Virus record (IMG/VR): IMGVR_UViG_3300048091_000100
Span: 1-26,197 of that record
From: a virus
Direction: 5' to 3' (one strand)
Length of the DNA: 26,197 bases
Shown: one piece after another, positions 8,183 to 14,451 of the stretch
Numbering within the stretch: the first letter of the stretch is position 1
How the letters are laid out: each line of letters begins with the position of its first letter
Position numbers and translations under genes: made by a program
Notes under the pieces: generated by a model
The model's database searches: none
Told to the model about the DNA's origin: nothing
Seen by the model: only the letters and a program-made list of their open reading frames with translations

Positions 8183-8575
8183 TTACGGCTTCAGAACGAG
8201 GAAGCCGATGACCAGCGTGCCGTTGACCGCTACGCTGGCGTGGATGTTCTGGATGGTGATGACGACAGAGCCAGCGCCTGGGGTGACGTCAGCAACCGTC
8301 GGCGTGCCCGTGGTGGCCGTTCCCTTGCCAACCGTGACCAGGACCGTATCGCCGGCCTCAATCGCGCTGTTGGTCAGTGTGAGGACGTGAGTGGCGGCGG
8401 CTGCTGTGGTGAGAGCGCCGGTCGTGATCTTGCCCTGCGTCTTGTTCAGGGTTGCCGTGCCCGTACCGCCGGTACCGGATGCTGTTGCCGTCTTGGTGCC
8501 CTGGTCGGAGACGAGAGCGCCGGACTTTGGCTCGATGCCGAACTTGCGGCCGTAGAGAGAGTGAAAGGCTGCCAT
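8183..8575 (-). CDS. Gly/Thr-rich beta-type protein, possible virion component
   Basis: 130 residues, ATG preceded by AAAGGAAGCAG. The first ~25 residues include an ordered segment (FHSLYGRKFGIEP). The middle is dominated by Gly, Thr and Ala (TATASGTGGTGTATLNKTQG) with beta-strand alternation, and the last ~60 residues have strand-like segments (DTVLVTV, SVVITIQN, LVIGFLVL). This resembles small beta-sandwich proteins of capsid decoration or tail assemblies. Together with the next gene it forms a pair of beta-rich small proteins just before the terminase genes. Family not identified; role is inference from composition and context. Confidence 0.65.
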   Translation of the reverse strand: MAAFHSLYGRKFGIEPKSGALVSDQGTKTATASGTGGTGTATLNKTQGKITTGALTTAAAATHVLTLTNSAIEAGDTVLVTVGKGTATTGTPTVADVTPGAGSVVITIQNIHASVAVNGTLVIGFLVLKP

Positions 8576-8615
8576 GTGCTGCTTCCTTTATGTTTGCTGT
8601 TGCTGGGGGAAGTCG

Positions 8616-8879
8616 TCAGTAAAGCCCGACGATGCCTGTGGCCGACGTGCCGGTAATCCGGACGGCGACGATCGAAAGATTGTATTCGACGCCTGCCAGA
8701 AGGGTCAGCGAACGGTCTGCGGTGTCATTGGCAAACCGGCATGCCAGCGTTCCAGCGCCAGCGCAGATGATCTTGCGCGTTGCCGTGAAGGTATTGGTCG
8801 CGTGCGGGGCGATGTCGAAGGAGCTTGCTGCCGGTCCGATCCATTCGACCGACGACCGAGAAATTGGATTGCCTGCCAC
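8616..8879 (-). CDS. Small beta-rich phage protein
   Basis: 87 residues, GTG start preceded by AAAGGAGACG at good spacing. The sequence has alternating hydrophobic residues typical of a beta sandwich (SFDIAPHATNTFTATRKIIC, RSLTLLAGVEYNLSIVAVRI) and two cysteines. No catalytic motif or signal peptide is seen. Its composition resembles the neighbouring 130-residue protein, suggesting both are virion surface or decoration proteins. I do not recognise a named family. Confidence 0.6.
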   Translation of the reverse strand: MAGNPISRSSVEWIGPAASSFDIAPHATNTFTATRKIICAGAGTLACRFANDTADRSLTLLAGVEYNLSIVAVRITGTSATGIVGLY

Positions 8880-8892
8880 GTCGTCGTCTCCT

Positions 8893-9030
8893 TTAGGACT
8901 TGATGCCTGCGGACTTCAGGACGGATTCGGCGGTCTTGATGACCTTGGCCCATTCCTGCTTTGTCTTCGGCTTGGCTGCTTTTGCGGCCGCGGTCTTCCG
9001 CTTCGCTGCGGTGAGCGATGGCTTCTTCAT
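8893..9030 (-). CDS. Small basic Lys/Ala-rich protein, 45 residues
   Basis: ATG at 9028-9030, stop TAA at 8893-8895, preceded by AAGAGGCAATCC, the same ribosome-site style as other genes of this operon. The product has about 13 Lys/Arg in 45 residues (KKPSLTAAKRKTAAAKAAK near the start), then a more ordered tail (KQEWAKVIKTAESVLKSAGI). The first part resembles histone-H1-like or DNA-binding tails. The stop of an open frame just upstream overlaps this ATG. A DNA- or capsid-associated role is possible; nothing more can be shown. Confidence 0.6.
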   Translation of the reverse strand: MKKPSLTAAKRKTAAAKAAKPKTKQEWAKVIKTAESVLKSAGIKS

Positions 9031-9200
9031 CGGATTGCCTCTTGATGGTGGATGTCCAGCTTACCCGCTTGCGCCGGCGAAGTGCCTTGTGCGGCCCCGG
9101 CGTCCTTCTCAGGGATGAGCGAAGTCTTGTGGCCTGTCGCTGGTTGGGCAGGCTGGAGTATGGCCGCTGAATTGGTGATTAAAGCGCTCGCCAGATCCCC
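9027..9200 (-). other. Coding-like frame lacking a standard start; possible shifted 3' part of the lipoprotein gene
   Basis: The frame is open for 57 codons and its TGA overlaps the ATG of the 45-residue basic protein (ATGA), the coupling style of the whole operon. It has no ATG, GTG or TTG start. The translation looks protein-like (ILQPAQPATGHKTSLIPEKD, then an Ala/Gln/Gly-rich tail). It would join in frame to the lipoprotein at 9179-9298 if the GGGG run at about 9197-9200 slipped by one base, giving about 90 residues. Otherwise the stretch holds nothing I can identify. Confidence 0.35.
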
Positions 9201-9298
9201 TCACCGGGAGGCTGGTATGACTGGCAGCCGGACAGGAAGGCAGCGAGGATGATCGCGCCTGTGACGATGGCGGCGAGGATGAGGATGGAGCGGGTCAT
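9179..9298 (-). CDS. Very short lipoprotein with lipobox (Rz1-like candidate)
   Basis: 39 residues, ATG at 9296-9298 overlapping the upstream stop (ATGA), stop TAA at 9179-9181. The sequence is a signal peptide with a long hydrophobic core (residues 5-22) and a lipobox LSGC with Cys25, then a short Pro-containing mature part (QSYQPPGEG). Such short outer-membrane lipoproteins with Pro are typical of Rz1-type o-spanins, which help disrupt the outer membrane in lysis, but no i-spanin partner, holin or endolysin is recognised next to it. A second reading is that it is the N-terminal part of a longer lipoprotein interrupted by a frameshift. Confidence 0.6.
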   Translation of the reverse strand: MTRSILILAAIVTGAIILAAFLSGCQSYQPPGEGIWRAL

Positions 9299-9636
9299 GC
9301 CGGGTCGTAGGTAGCCGCGAAGATGTCGGGCTTGCACGGATAGAACTCGCCCTTCACGCCCCTGATGATCCAGTCACCTGGGGAGCATGTCATCTCGCCT
9401 TCGAGCGTTCTGATCACCACAGGCCCACCTGGGCCTCGCCTTGCGGTATCTCCAGCGAACTGCGCCACCTCAAATAGATTGTGGCCAGTGAACTGAATGG
9501 CGTCGATGACGACCGGCTTCTTGCGAAACTTCGTCCGCTTTAACGGCGGCTTCGGGCATTCGCAGCTATAGCCGTGAAACTTGAACATCTCTTCGCCCGG
9601 AGGCATCGGCTCGCCGCAGATCTCGCAGTTACTCAT
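9295..9636 (-). CDS. Phage protein with zinc-finger-like N-terminus and PGDWI-type domain
   Basis: 113 residues, ATG preceded by GAGGGAGAG. The N-terminus carries CEIC at residues 4-7 and C-E-C at 25-27, which could bind zinc. The rest starts KKPVVIDAIQFTG and ends with SPGDWIIRGVKGEFYPCKPD and FAATY, a pattern I recognise from a widespread small phage protein family without known function. These usually occur near late or lysis genes in tailed phages. The stop overlaps the lipoprotein start. The extra Cys-rich N-terminus is an addition to the core domain and may give the protein a DNA- or protein-binding role. Confidence 0.7.
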   Translation of the reverse strand: MSNCEICGEPMPPGEEMFKFHGYSCECPKPPLKRTKFRKKPVVIDAIQFTGHNLFEVAQFAGDTARRGPGGPVVIRTLEGEMTCSPGDWIIRGVKGEFYPCKPDIFAATYDPA

Positions 9637-9648
9637 GTTCGCTCTCCC

Positions 9649-9969
9649 TCAGTCGAAGCCGTAGCAGCGACCGGAGAGATAGTTCCGTAGCGTATAGCCC
9701 TCGAAAGCCCAGATCTTGCCGCGGGCATTGTCTCGGGCGATCTTGCGGCCAATCTCTTCGTCGAAGTTCTCCGGTGAAGCTGCGGCACTCTCACCAGTGA
9801 CGATGAAGCCATTGCTGAGCGTGAGAGCGCAGACTGTCAGCGTCGTGCCTGGGAAGACGTAGAAGTCCTCCTTGGCGATCTGCCGATCGATGTCTTCCGG
9901 CTTCAGACGCGGAGCGTTGAGGCCCTTGCTCTGGATTTCCTTCTCAATCGCTGCTTCGTTGCTAGCCAT
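9649..9969 (-). CDS. Gp49 family phage protein
   Basis: 106 residues, ATG start. The core TVCALTLSNGFIVTGESA followed by ASPENFDEEIGRKIARDNA and a terminal W-A-F-E-G-Y segment matches the Phage_gp49_66 family (Gp49-like), common in siphoviruses and prophages of Gram-negative bacteria. Function is unknown; family members usually lie with small early or late accessory genes. The N-terminus is charged and helical (EAAIEKEIQSKG). It is the first gene after the terminator at 10003-10035, so it may need its own promoter or antitermination. Confidence 0.85.
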   Translation of the reverse strand: MASNEAAIEKEIQSKGLNAPRLKPEDIDRQIAKEDFYVFPGTTLTVCALTLSNGFIVTGESAAASPENFDEEIGRKIARDNARGKIWAFEGYTLRNYLSGRCYGFD

Positions 9970-10002
9970 TGCCGTTCTTCCTCTTCGGGTTGGCGTTGGA
10001 CA

Positions 10003-10035
10003 AAGAAAAACCCGCCCCCAGTGAAGGTGACGGGT
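10003..10035 (-). terminator. Rho-independent terminator downstream of DUF6362 gene
   Basis: On the leftward strand the arms ACCCGTC and GGGCGGGT pair (one G-U), with further C-G pairs inside, and are followed by TTTTTC. It lies about 85 bases after the stop at 10121 and just before the Gp49-family gene. It probably marks the border between the early/middle and late leftward transcripts. Confidence 0.8.
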
Positions 10036-10045
10036 CTGTTGTGAC

Positions 10046-10116
10046 CGGGAAGGCGGAGCTTGGCGTTGCTCTCTTATCGCTGTCGCCCACTACGCCCAGT
10101 GGACCCGGCCTTCCCG
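10046..10116 (-). ncRNA. Candidate multi-branched structured RNA
   Basis: A 71-base segment is closed by a perfect 9-base inverted repeat (CGGGAAGGC at 10046-10054 with its complement at 10108-10116). Inside are a 5-bp hairpin (arms 10087-10091 and 10098-10102, loop of 6) and a 4-bp hairpin (arms 10056-10059 and 10068-10071, loop of 8). It lies 4 bases after a stop codon and 11 bases before the terminator. The arrangement is compact and resembles a 3'-UTR-derived small RNA. It is not a tRNA: no T-loop is present. Structure is read by eye, function unknown. Confidence 0.35.
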
Positions 10117-10120
10117 ATTT

Positions 10121-10753
10121 CTAAGCAGGGGATTTGACACCCAGGCTTCTATTCCTGTCTGAATGCCGCGCCCGAATGTCTCGGGGGTCGATTGCCCTTT
10201 CCAGTGGAAGAGCAGGGTCAACGTGCGGCTTGCCGTCCGAAGCGATCCAGTGTGTGGCGTACTTTTCGGACGATACCTTTGTTGGTGATGTTTCTACGCT
10301 GTTTTGCGACACGCCGTCTAGTGGAATGCCTAGCCGAACCAAGTGCTTACGGTTGAGAGCTAATGCAATTACTTGACACGACCTATTAATTTTCCTTTCG
10401 AATGTTCGGCGAACCATCTCATTTTTTGATAGATACTGATCCAAGAACATCCCTTTTCGGCTTTTGATGAAGCCGTAGTCGTAGACCAGCTTGCGATCTT
10501 CCTCTTCGAGGTAGCTGTTGATCCACGTCCAGGTCTCCTCCATGCGACTCAGTGCGCCGGCGGTGATAACCCGGCGATAGGACGGCGCCCGATCGTATTC
10601 CGTGGCGATGACGGCCGACACCATCTCGCTGAATGCTCCTTGGCTCATCCGAGGCCCGAGCGCTGCAGGTGAAGCCGCAAGCGTTTCGGCAGCCTCGATG
10701 ATCCGCGCTCGCACCTGCTCGTAAGTCCAGTCGGTAAACACCATCACGTTCAT
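10121..10753 (-). CDS. DUF6362-like phage protein, possible late regulator
   Basis: 210 residues, ATG overlapping the upstream stop by 4 bases. The N-terminal region (DWTYEQVRARIIEAAETLAASPA), the central MEETWTWINSYLEEEDRKLVYDY and a helical segment around 105-138 (EMVRRTFERKINRSCQVIALALN) resemble the DUF6362 pattern found in alphaproteobacterial prophages. The last region looks like a helix-turn-helix that follows a W-rich core. The C-terminal 60 residues are polar and basic. Being the last gene before a strong terminator and before the late genes, it could regulate late transcription, but this is inference. Family call is moderately sure. Confidence 0.6.
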   Translation of the reverse strand: MNVMVFTDWTYEQVRARIIEAAETLAASPAALGPRMSQGAFSEMVSAVIATEYDRAPSYRRVITAGALSRMEETWTWINSYLEEEDRKLVYDYGFIKSRKGMFLDQYLSKNEMVRRTFERKINRSCQVIALALNRKHLVRLGIPLDGVSQNSVETSPTKVSSEKYATHWIASDGKPHVDPALPLERAIDPRDIRARHSDRNRSLGVKSPA

Positions 10754-11205
10754 GCCGCTTCTCCTGAGATCATATCGATGAGATCGCCCTGTACCGGGCG
10801 GAAAAACTTCACTCCAACAAGCACGCGCAGCACATGGGTTGTCGGTATTCCGCAGTTCATAGCCTTTGCTTTGCGCCGCAGGCTGCCAAGGTCGATGCCG
10901 TTAAAGTCACTGACGAGTGAGGAAGATTTCACGAGCGCCGGGTTCTGGACGAGGATCGAGGACACAGCCTTGATCATGTCGGCGTAGAGCTCGGCCGCGT
11001 TCGCCTTGGTTCCGGTCATCAGCATGAAGACGAGCTTCAGGTGATCCTCGCCGTATTCCCTGCCGATCTCGCGCACCGTCGGCTTGCAATAGCACTCATA
11101 CGGCTTGCGGCTCGTCGGGCTATGCAGATGCCCGTCGAACAGCTTCACGCCGCACTGACGGGCAACCTTGTAGATATCGCAGCGGAGCGGCAGGGGATGG
11201 TTCAT
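10750..11205 (-). CDS. Hypothetical protein of early operon
   Basis: 151 residues, ATG overlapping the upstream stop. Family not recognised. The N-terminus contains several cysteines (C9, C18, C38, C40) with YECYC, and the middle is helical with MLMTGTKANAAELYADMIKAVS. The sequence TVREIGREYGEDHLKLVFMLM is found in proteins of rhizobial phages as far as I recall, but without function. It is coupled to both the DnaA-like gene upstream and the DUF6362-like gene downstream. Nucleic-acid binding is possible given the neighbours. Confidence 0.6.
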   Translation of the reverse strand: MNHPLPLRCDIYKVARQCGVKLFDGHLHSPTSRKPYECYCKPTVREIGREYGEDHLKLVFMLMTGTKANAAELYADMIKAVSSILVQNPALVKSSSLVSDFNGIDLGSLRRKAKAMNCGIPTTHVLRVLVGVKFFRPVQGDLIDMISGEAA

Positions 11206-11747
11206 CCGGCGGCTGCCTTCCCTCGTGGATGACGCTCGTTGTAGGCCCGCATCTGCTCCCTGCGGATCTCGCGAGTTTCGAGCACATACTTGATCGCGCC
11301 TGGTTGCCGGTTGAAGAGACGGCTGAGATCGGTCGTCGAGAGGTCTGGATACTCCTCGGCCGTCATCCGCCAGATGTGATGGCGGATCGCGACGAGATGG
11401 ACGCTCTTCTTCCGTGACTTAATATCCCGGCGATTGGTACCGAAAACCGTGCACAGATCGGTTAGGAACTGCTCCGGCGACCGTCGGCGGCCTTCCCACT
11501 TCATCCAGAGCTTCCGCGACAGCAGGTGCGCCTTGGGCTCGTTGGCTTTCATCTCCGGTGTGGGCTTGGCATAGACCACAACAGGCGGGGGAAGCGCTGC
11601 AGGCTCTTCAGCAATGGGTGACGCTGACGGCTCGACGACCGTGAACGCGCGGACCACGTTCACGACACGAGTCTGGCCCATGAGCCGCTGTCTGACCGCG
11701 CTGTACTTGGCGGTGATCTCTGCTGTGTAGTTCCCGGCGATGGTCAT
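11202..11747 (-). CDS. DnaA domain IV-like DNA-binding protein
   Basis: 181 residues from ATG 11747, which overlaps the upstream stop (ATGA); an in-frame ATG 21 codons upstream would run into the neighbouring gene and is rejected. Residues 92-160 resemble DnaA domain IV, the part that binds DnaA boxes: FLTDLCTVFGTNRRDIKSRK, then IRHHIWRMT and a helix pair DLSTTDLSRLFNRQPGAIKYV. The usual DHSTV signature is replaced by RQPGAIKY. No AAA+ domain is present. The N-terminal 90 residues are Pro/Ala/Glu-rich. It sits beside the DnaB-like helicase, so it may mark the phage origin or recruit the helicase. Alternative: a repressor using the same fold. Confidence 0.6.
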   Translation of the reverse strand: MTIAGNYTAEITAKYSAVRQRLMGQTRVVNVVRAFTVVEPSASPIAEEPAALPPPVVVYAKPTPEMKANEPKAHLLSRKLWMKWEGRRRSPEQFLTDLCTVFGTNRRDIKSRKKSVHLVAIRHHIWRMTAEEYPDLSTTDLSRLFNRQPGAIKYVLETREIRREQMRAYNERHPRGKAAAG

Positions 11748-12025
11748 GCTCCGATCCTTTCCACAGGGATAACCTTTCCGCCCTTGCGAAACAGGCGCTC
11801 GGCTTTGCACTTTGCCGCGTCGATCTTTTCGCCATCGCGGCGCATGGTGCCGTTGATGTGCTTGATGACGTGATCCTGAGCGGCGATGATGGCTGCAGAC
11901 CGGACCGCGAAGATCTTCGGCCGGTCACCGTCCATGATCGGCCACGGTCGGGCGTTCTGTGCGAACCGGCACATAGCCCAGAATCCACCAGGAACCGGCA
12001 CTGAATAGGCGGCGAAGTGGTTCAT
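11744..12025 (-). CDS. Hypothetical protein downstream of replicative helicase
   Basis: 93 residues, ATG immediately before the helicase stop region with no gap (helicase ends at 12026). The N-terminus is hydrophobic and aromatic (FAAYSVPVPGGFWAMCRFAQNARPWPI), then a charged helix and a basic C-terminus (KCKAERLFRKGGKVIPVER). No family is recognised. The start motif PVPGGFWAMCRF is unlike a signal peptide because of its prolines and polar residues. The gene is flanked by replication genes on both sides and probably acts with them. Confidence 0.6.
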   Translation of the reverse strand: MNHFAAYSVPVPGGFWAMCRFAQNARPWPIMDGDRPKIFAVRSAAIIAAQDHVIKHINGTMRRDGEKIDAAKCKAERLFRKGGKVIPVERIGA

Positions 12026-13480
12026 CTAGAAAAGCTCCCTTGCATTCTGCTGTGCCTTGTAGGCCATTCCGTAGCTGGTGGAGTTGCCATCCCATGCGAT
12101 ATCTCTGCGGCGGGGAAACTCACTCTCTCGAGACAGGGAAAGAAGGATCTCGGCCTTGCCCTCCGTCTCATCCATTAGTGATTTCCAGACGCCCCACTCC
12201 GATGTTCCCTCACCCGGCTCCATGCCGGCCAGGATAGGCCGCGGCTGAAAGGGAATGATCACCTGGTCAGCGTCCTTATCCATATTGCCGATGAGGTCGC
12301 GATAGGTCGGACGGCGATGCAAGACAGCTCTCAATCGCTTTTCGACGCTACTGCCCTGGTATTCCTGAAACGCTGATTTCTTGAGGTGGGTGAGAGCGAT
12401 GACGGGAATATCCAGCTCCATCGCGAGGTCTTTTAGTTTCGAAGTGGCTATCTGCCCCTGCTTGAACTCGTCTTCATACTGCATCTTGCCTTCCCACTGG
12501 ATCTTGCCGATGTGGTCGACGAAGACGGCGCCGATGCCATGGGACTTCTTAAGCGCCTTGGCCTTCCGGCCGATCTGATCGAGCGTCATCTTGCGGCAGT
12601 CGATCTCGATATGCTTCGACCGCTTGATCTCGATGCCTGCTTCCAGGAGCATCTGCACTTCCTGATCAGAGACGCGGCCGCGCTGCTGTTGACGGGCCGA
12701 GATGCCGGTGCGCCTTGCTTGTTCGCGCATGATGATCTGCTTTACCGTCATTTCACCGCTGTAGAGGAAAACCGGATCCTTCTTGGCAATCTCGAACATG
12801 CACTGCATGGCCAGAGCCGTCTTGCCCTGCTTCACGCCGCCGCCGATGATGATGAGCTGGCCTTTCTGCCAAGGCCCGGTGAGCTGCATGATCTCCGGGA
12901 TGCCAGGATCAATGCCTTCCGCCTTCCTGCCCATGTGCGCCTCGTTGACGGCATCGAATGAGCTATCGATGGCATCGGATAGGGAAAAGCTCGCTTCCTC
13001 GCCAGCAAGGCTCTGTGTGACCTCTGCAAGGCGCTGACGAAGGGCCGTGATGTCATCCGGGATTTTCAGTTCGTCCTCGAAAGCGATCTGCCGGAGGTCA
13101 TCAGCAAGCCCGTGGATCTCACGACGTGCAGCGGCGGCCGTGATGGCTGCGCACCAATCTGGAATGCCGAGGTATCCGACGACGTCACCCATAAGGCGGG
13201 ACATATATTGAGAAACACTCATACCGCCGATGTTGGTGAATTCGCGCAGGCGGTCTTTCAGGGTGATCGTGCTGAATGACTTGCCCGCGGCGCGAAGATC
13301 GACCATCGCTTCGAACATCTGCTGATGAAGCCTCTCTTCGAAGTGCCGCGCTTCGAAATTCGAAGGGACCGCTTCCATGCAGTCGTTCTTCATTAGGAGA
13401 GCGCCGAGGAGCGCTTGTTCTGCTTCGAGCGCGTCAGGGAGCGTCGGAGATCCGTGGATATCGCGTGGATGGGCGTTCAT
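12026..13480 (-). CDS. DnaB-type replicative DNA helicase
   Basis: 484 residues, typical of DnaB. The enzyme unwinds DNA at the phage fork as a hexamer. The N-terminal DnaB domain includes LEAEQALLGALLM at about 18-30. The RecA-like core has Walker A GGVKQGKT at 214-221, Walker B AVFVDHI at 318-324 (D322), the catalytic-type Glu within LYSGEM at 239-244, motif H3 ALTHL at 362-366, and a late motif RRPTYRDLIGNMDKDADQVI matching the DnaB R-x-S-DLR...DAD signature. All hallmark residues seem present. It overlaps the methyltransferase stop by 4 bases. No dedicated primase domain is seen, so a host or elsewhere-encoded primase is expected. Confidence 0.9.
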   Translation of the reverse strand: MNAHPRDIHGSPTLPDALEAEQALLGALLMKNDCMEAVPSNFEARHFEERLHQQMFEAMVDLRAAGKSFSTITLKDRLREFTNIGGMSVSQYMSRLMGDVVGYLGIPDWCAAITAAAARREIHGLADDLRQIAFEDELKIPDDITALRQRLAEVTQSLAGEEASFSLSDAIDSSFDAVNEAHMGRKAEGIDPGIPEIMQLTGPWQKGQLIIIGGGVKQGKTALAMQCMFEIAKKDPVFLYSGEMTVKQIIMREQARRTGISARQQQRGRVSDQEVQMLLEAGIEIKRSKHIEIDCRKMTLDQIGRKAKALKKSHGIGAVFVDHIGKIQWEGKMQYEDEFKQGQIATSKLKDLAMELDIPVIALTHLKKSAFQEYQGSSVEKRLRAVLHRRPTYRDLIGNMDKDADQVIIPFQPRPILAGMEPGEGTSEWGVWKSLMDETEGKAEILLSLSRESEFPRRRDIAWDGNSTSYGMAYKAQQNARELF

Positions 13481-14451
13481 GCGGCACCGTCCATCTCGAA
13501 TAGATTGACAGTCTTTGCCTCGTCCAATTCGGCGATGTTGCGCACGGCCTGGCGGAAATAGGAGGGTTTCAACTCAAAGCCGACACCCTTGCGGCCAGCT
13601 GCCACAGCGCCATAAACCTCGCTTCCAATTCCGAGGAATGGCGTCAGAACCACATCGCCCGGATTGCTCCACAGTTCGATGCAGCGCTCGATCACGTCCA
13701 ACTGAAGAGGCGAGATATGCTGCTCGTCCTTTTCATCCCGGCCCGCGCGATACTGCAGCGTACGCGTCTGGTTTATGTCCATCCAAACCGGCGATGCATA
13801 TCTTTGCCATACTTCGATCGAGAACCACTTTTCAGCATCTGCCGGTGACTTGCCAGAAGCGATGCGGCTGCTGATGCTTGACGGTTCATTGCCGTAGCCG
13901 ACATACCGATCGAACATGCCTTCGACTGGCTCCGGATTGTCTCCTGGCTTACGGAACATTAGCATGTAGTCGGCAAGGCCCTGCCCGCTGATGGTGCTGT
14001 CTTTGGTGATCTGCTTGTGAAGCAGGCGGATGGACTTGGTCCGCTGCTGAGCGACTACCGGGTCTTTCCAGATGCAGACCTCGGAATGAAAGATCCATCC
14101 AGCGTCCTCATAGGCTCGGACGATCTCGCCGCGGAAATCACGCATGCCGATATGGCCGTGCCTGATCTTGCTGGTCGGCAGCTGCATGCAATGAACAGCG
14201 TGAATGCGTCCCGGCATCGTCACCCGCAAAAGCTCCTGGATCAGGAATTGGTAGTGGGTCCAGAAACCGTTGCTATCGTTGTTCGATATATCCCGATCGA
14301 AGTTGCTGAACTTATAGAGCCCTTCGAACGGTGGGGAGTGAATGCCGAAATGGATCGTGTCGGAAGGAATACCGCGAACGAGCTCGCAACTATCCCCCTC
14401 ATAAATCGCATATCGATCAGTCACGACCTGGTTGACTGCTTTGATATTCAT
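13477..14451 (-). CDS. Beta-class site-specific DNA methyltransferase
   Basis: 324 residues from ATG 14451 (GACGGGAG upstream, ATGA overlap); an ATG seven codons earlier is less likely. The enzyme would transfer a methyl group from SAM to an exocyclic amino group of A or C. The catalytic motif is SPPF at 39-42 and the SAM-binding motif is TPFLGIGSE at 270-278, followed by VGFELKPSYF at 290-299. Catalytic motif first and SAM motif last define the beta order. No restriction endonuclease is next to it, so it is an orphan phage enzyme, probably protecting phage DNA. SPPF instead of DPPY leaves open N4-cytosine. It is coupled to an SNF2-type helicase. Confidence 0.82.
   Translation of the reverse strand: MNIKAVNQVVTDRYAIYEGDSCELVRGIPSDTIHFGIHSPPFEGLYKFSNFDRDISNNDSNGFWTHYQFLIQELLRVTMPGRIHAVHCMQLPTSKIRHGHIGMRDFRGEIVRAYEDAGWIFHSEVCIWKDPVVAQQRTKSIRLLHKQITKDSTISGQGLADYMLMFRKPGDNPEPVEGMFDRYVGYGNEPSSISSRIASGKSPADAEKWFSIEVWQRYASPVWMDINQTRTLQYRAGRDEKDEQHISPLQLDVIERCIELWSNPGDVVLTPFLGIGSEVYGAVAAGRKGVGFELKPSYFRQAVRNIAELDEAKTVNLFEMDGAA

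Noticed and set aside
10046-10116. tRNA gene
   Set aside because: Size and closing stem are tRNA-like, but there is no T-loop consensus, no proper D-arm and no CCA-type discriminator layout.
13477-14451. CcrM (GANTC methyltransferase) homologue
   Set aside because: The enzyme is beta-class like CcrM, but its catalytic motif is SPPF and the surrounding sequence does not match CcrM; specificity cannot be claimed.
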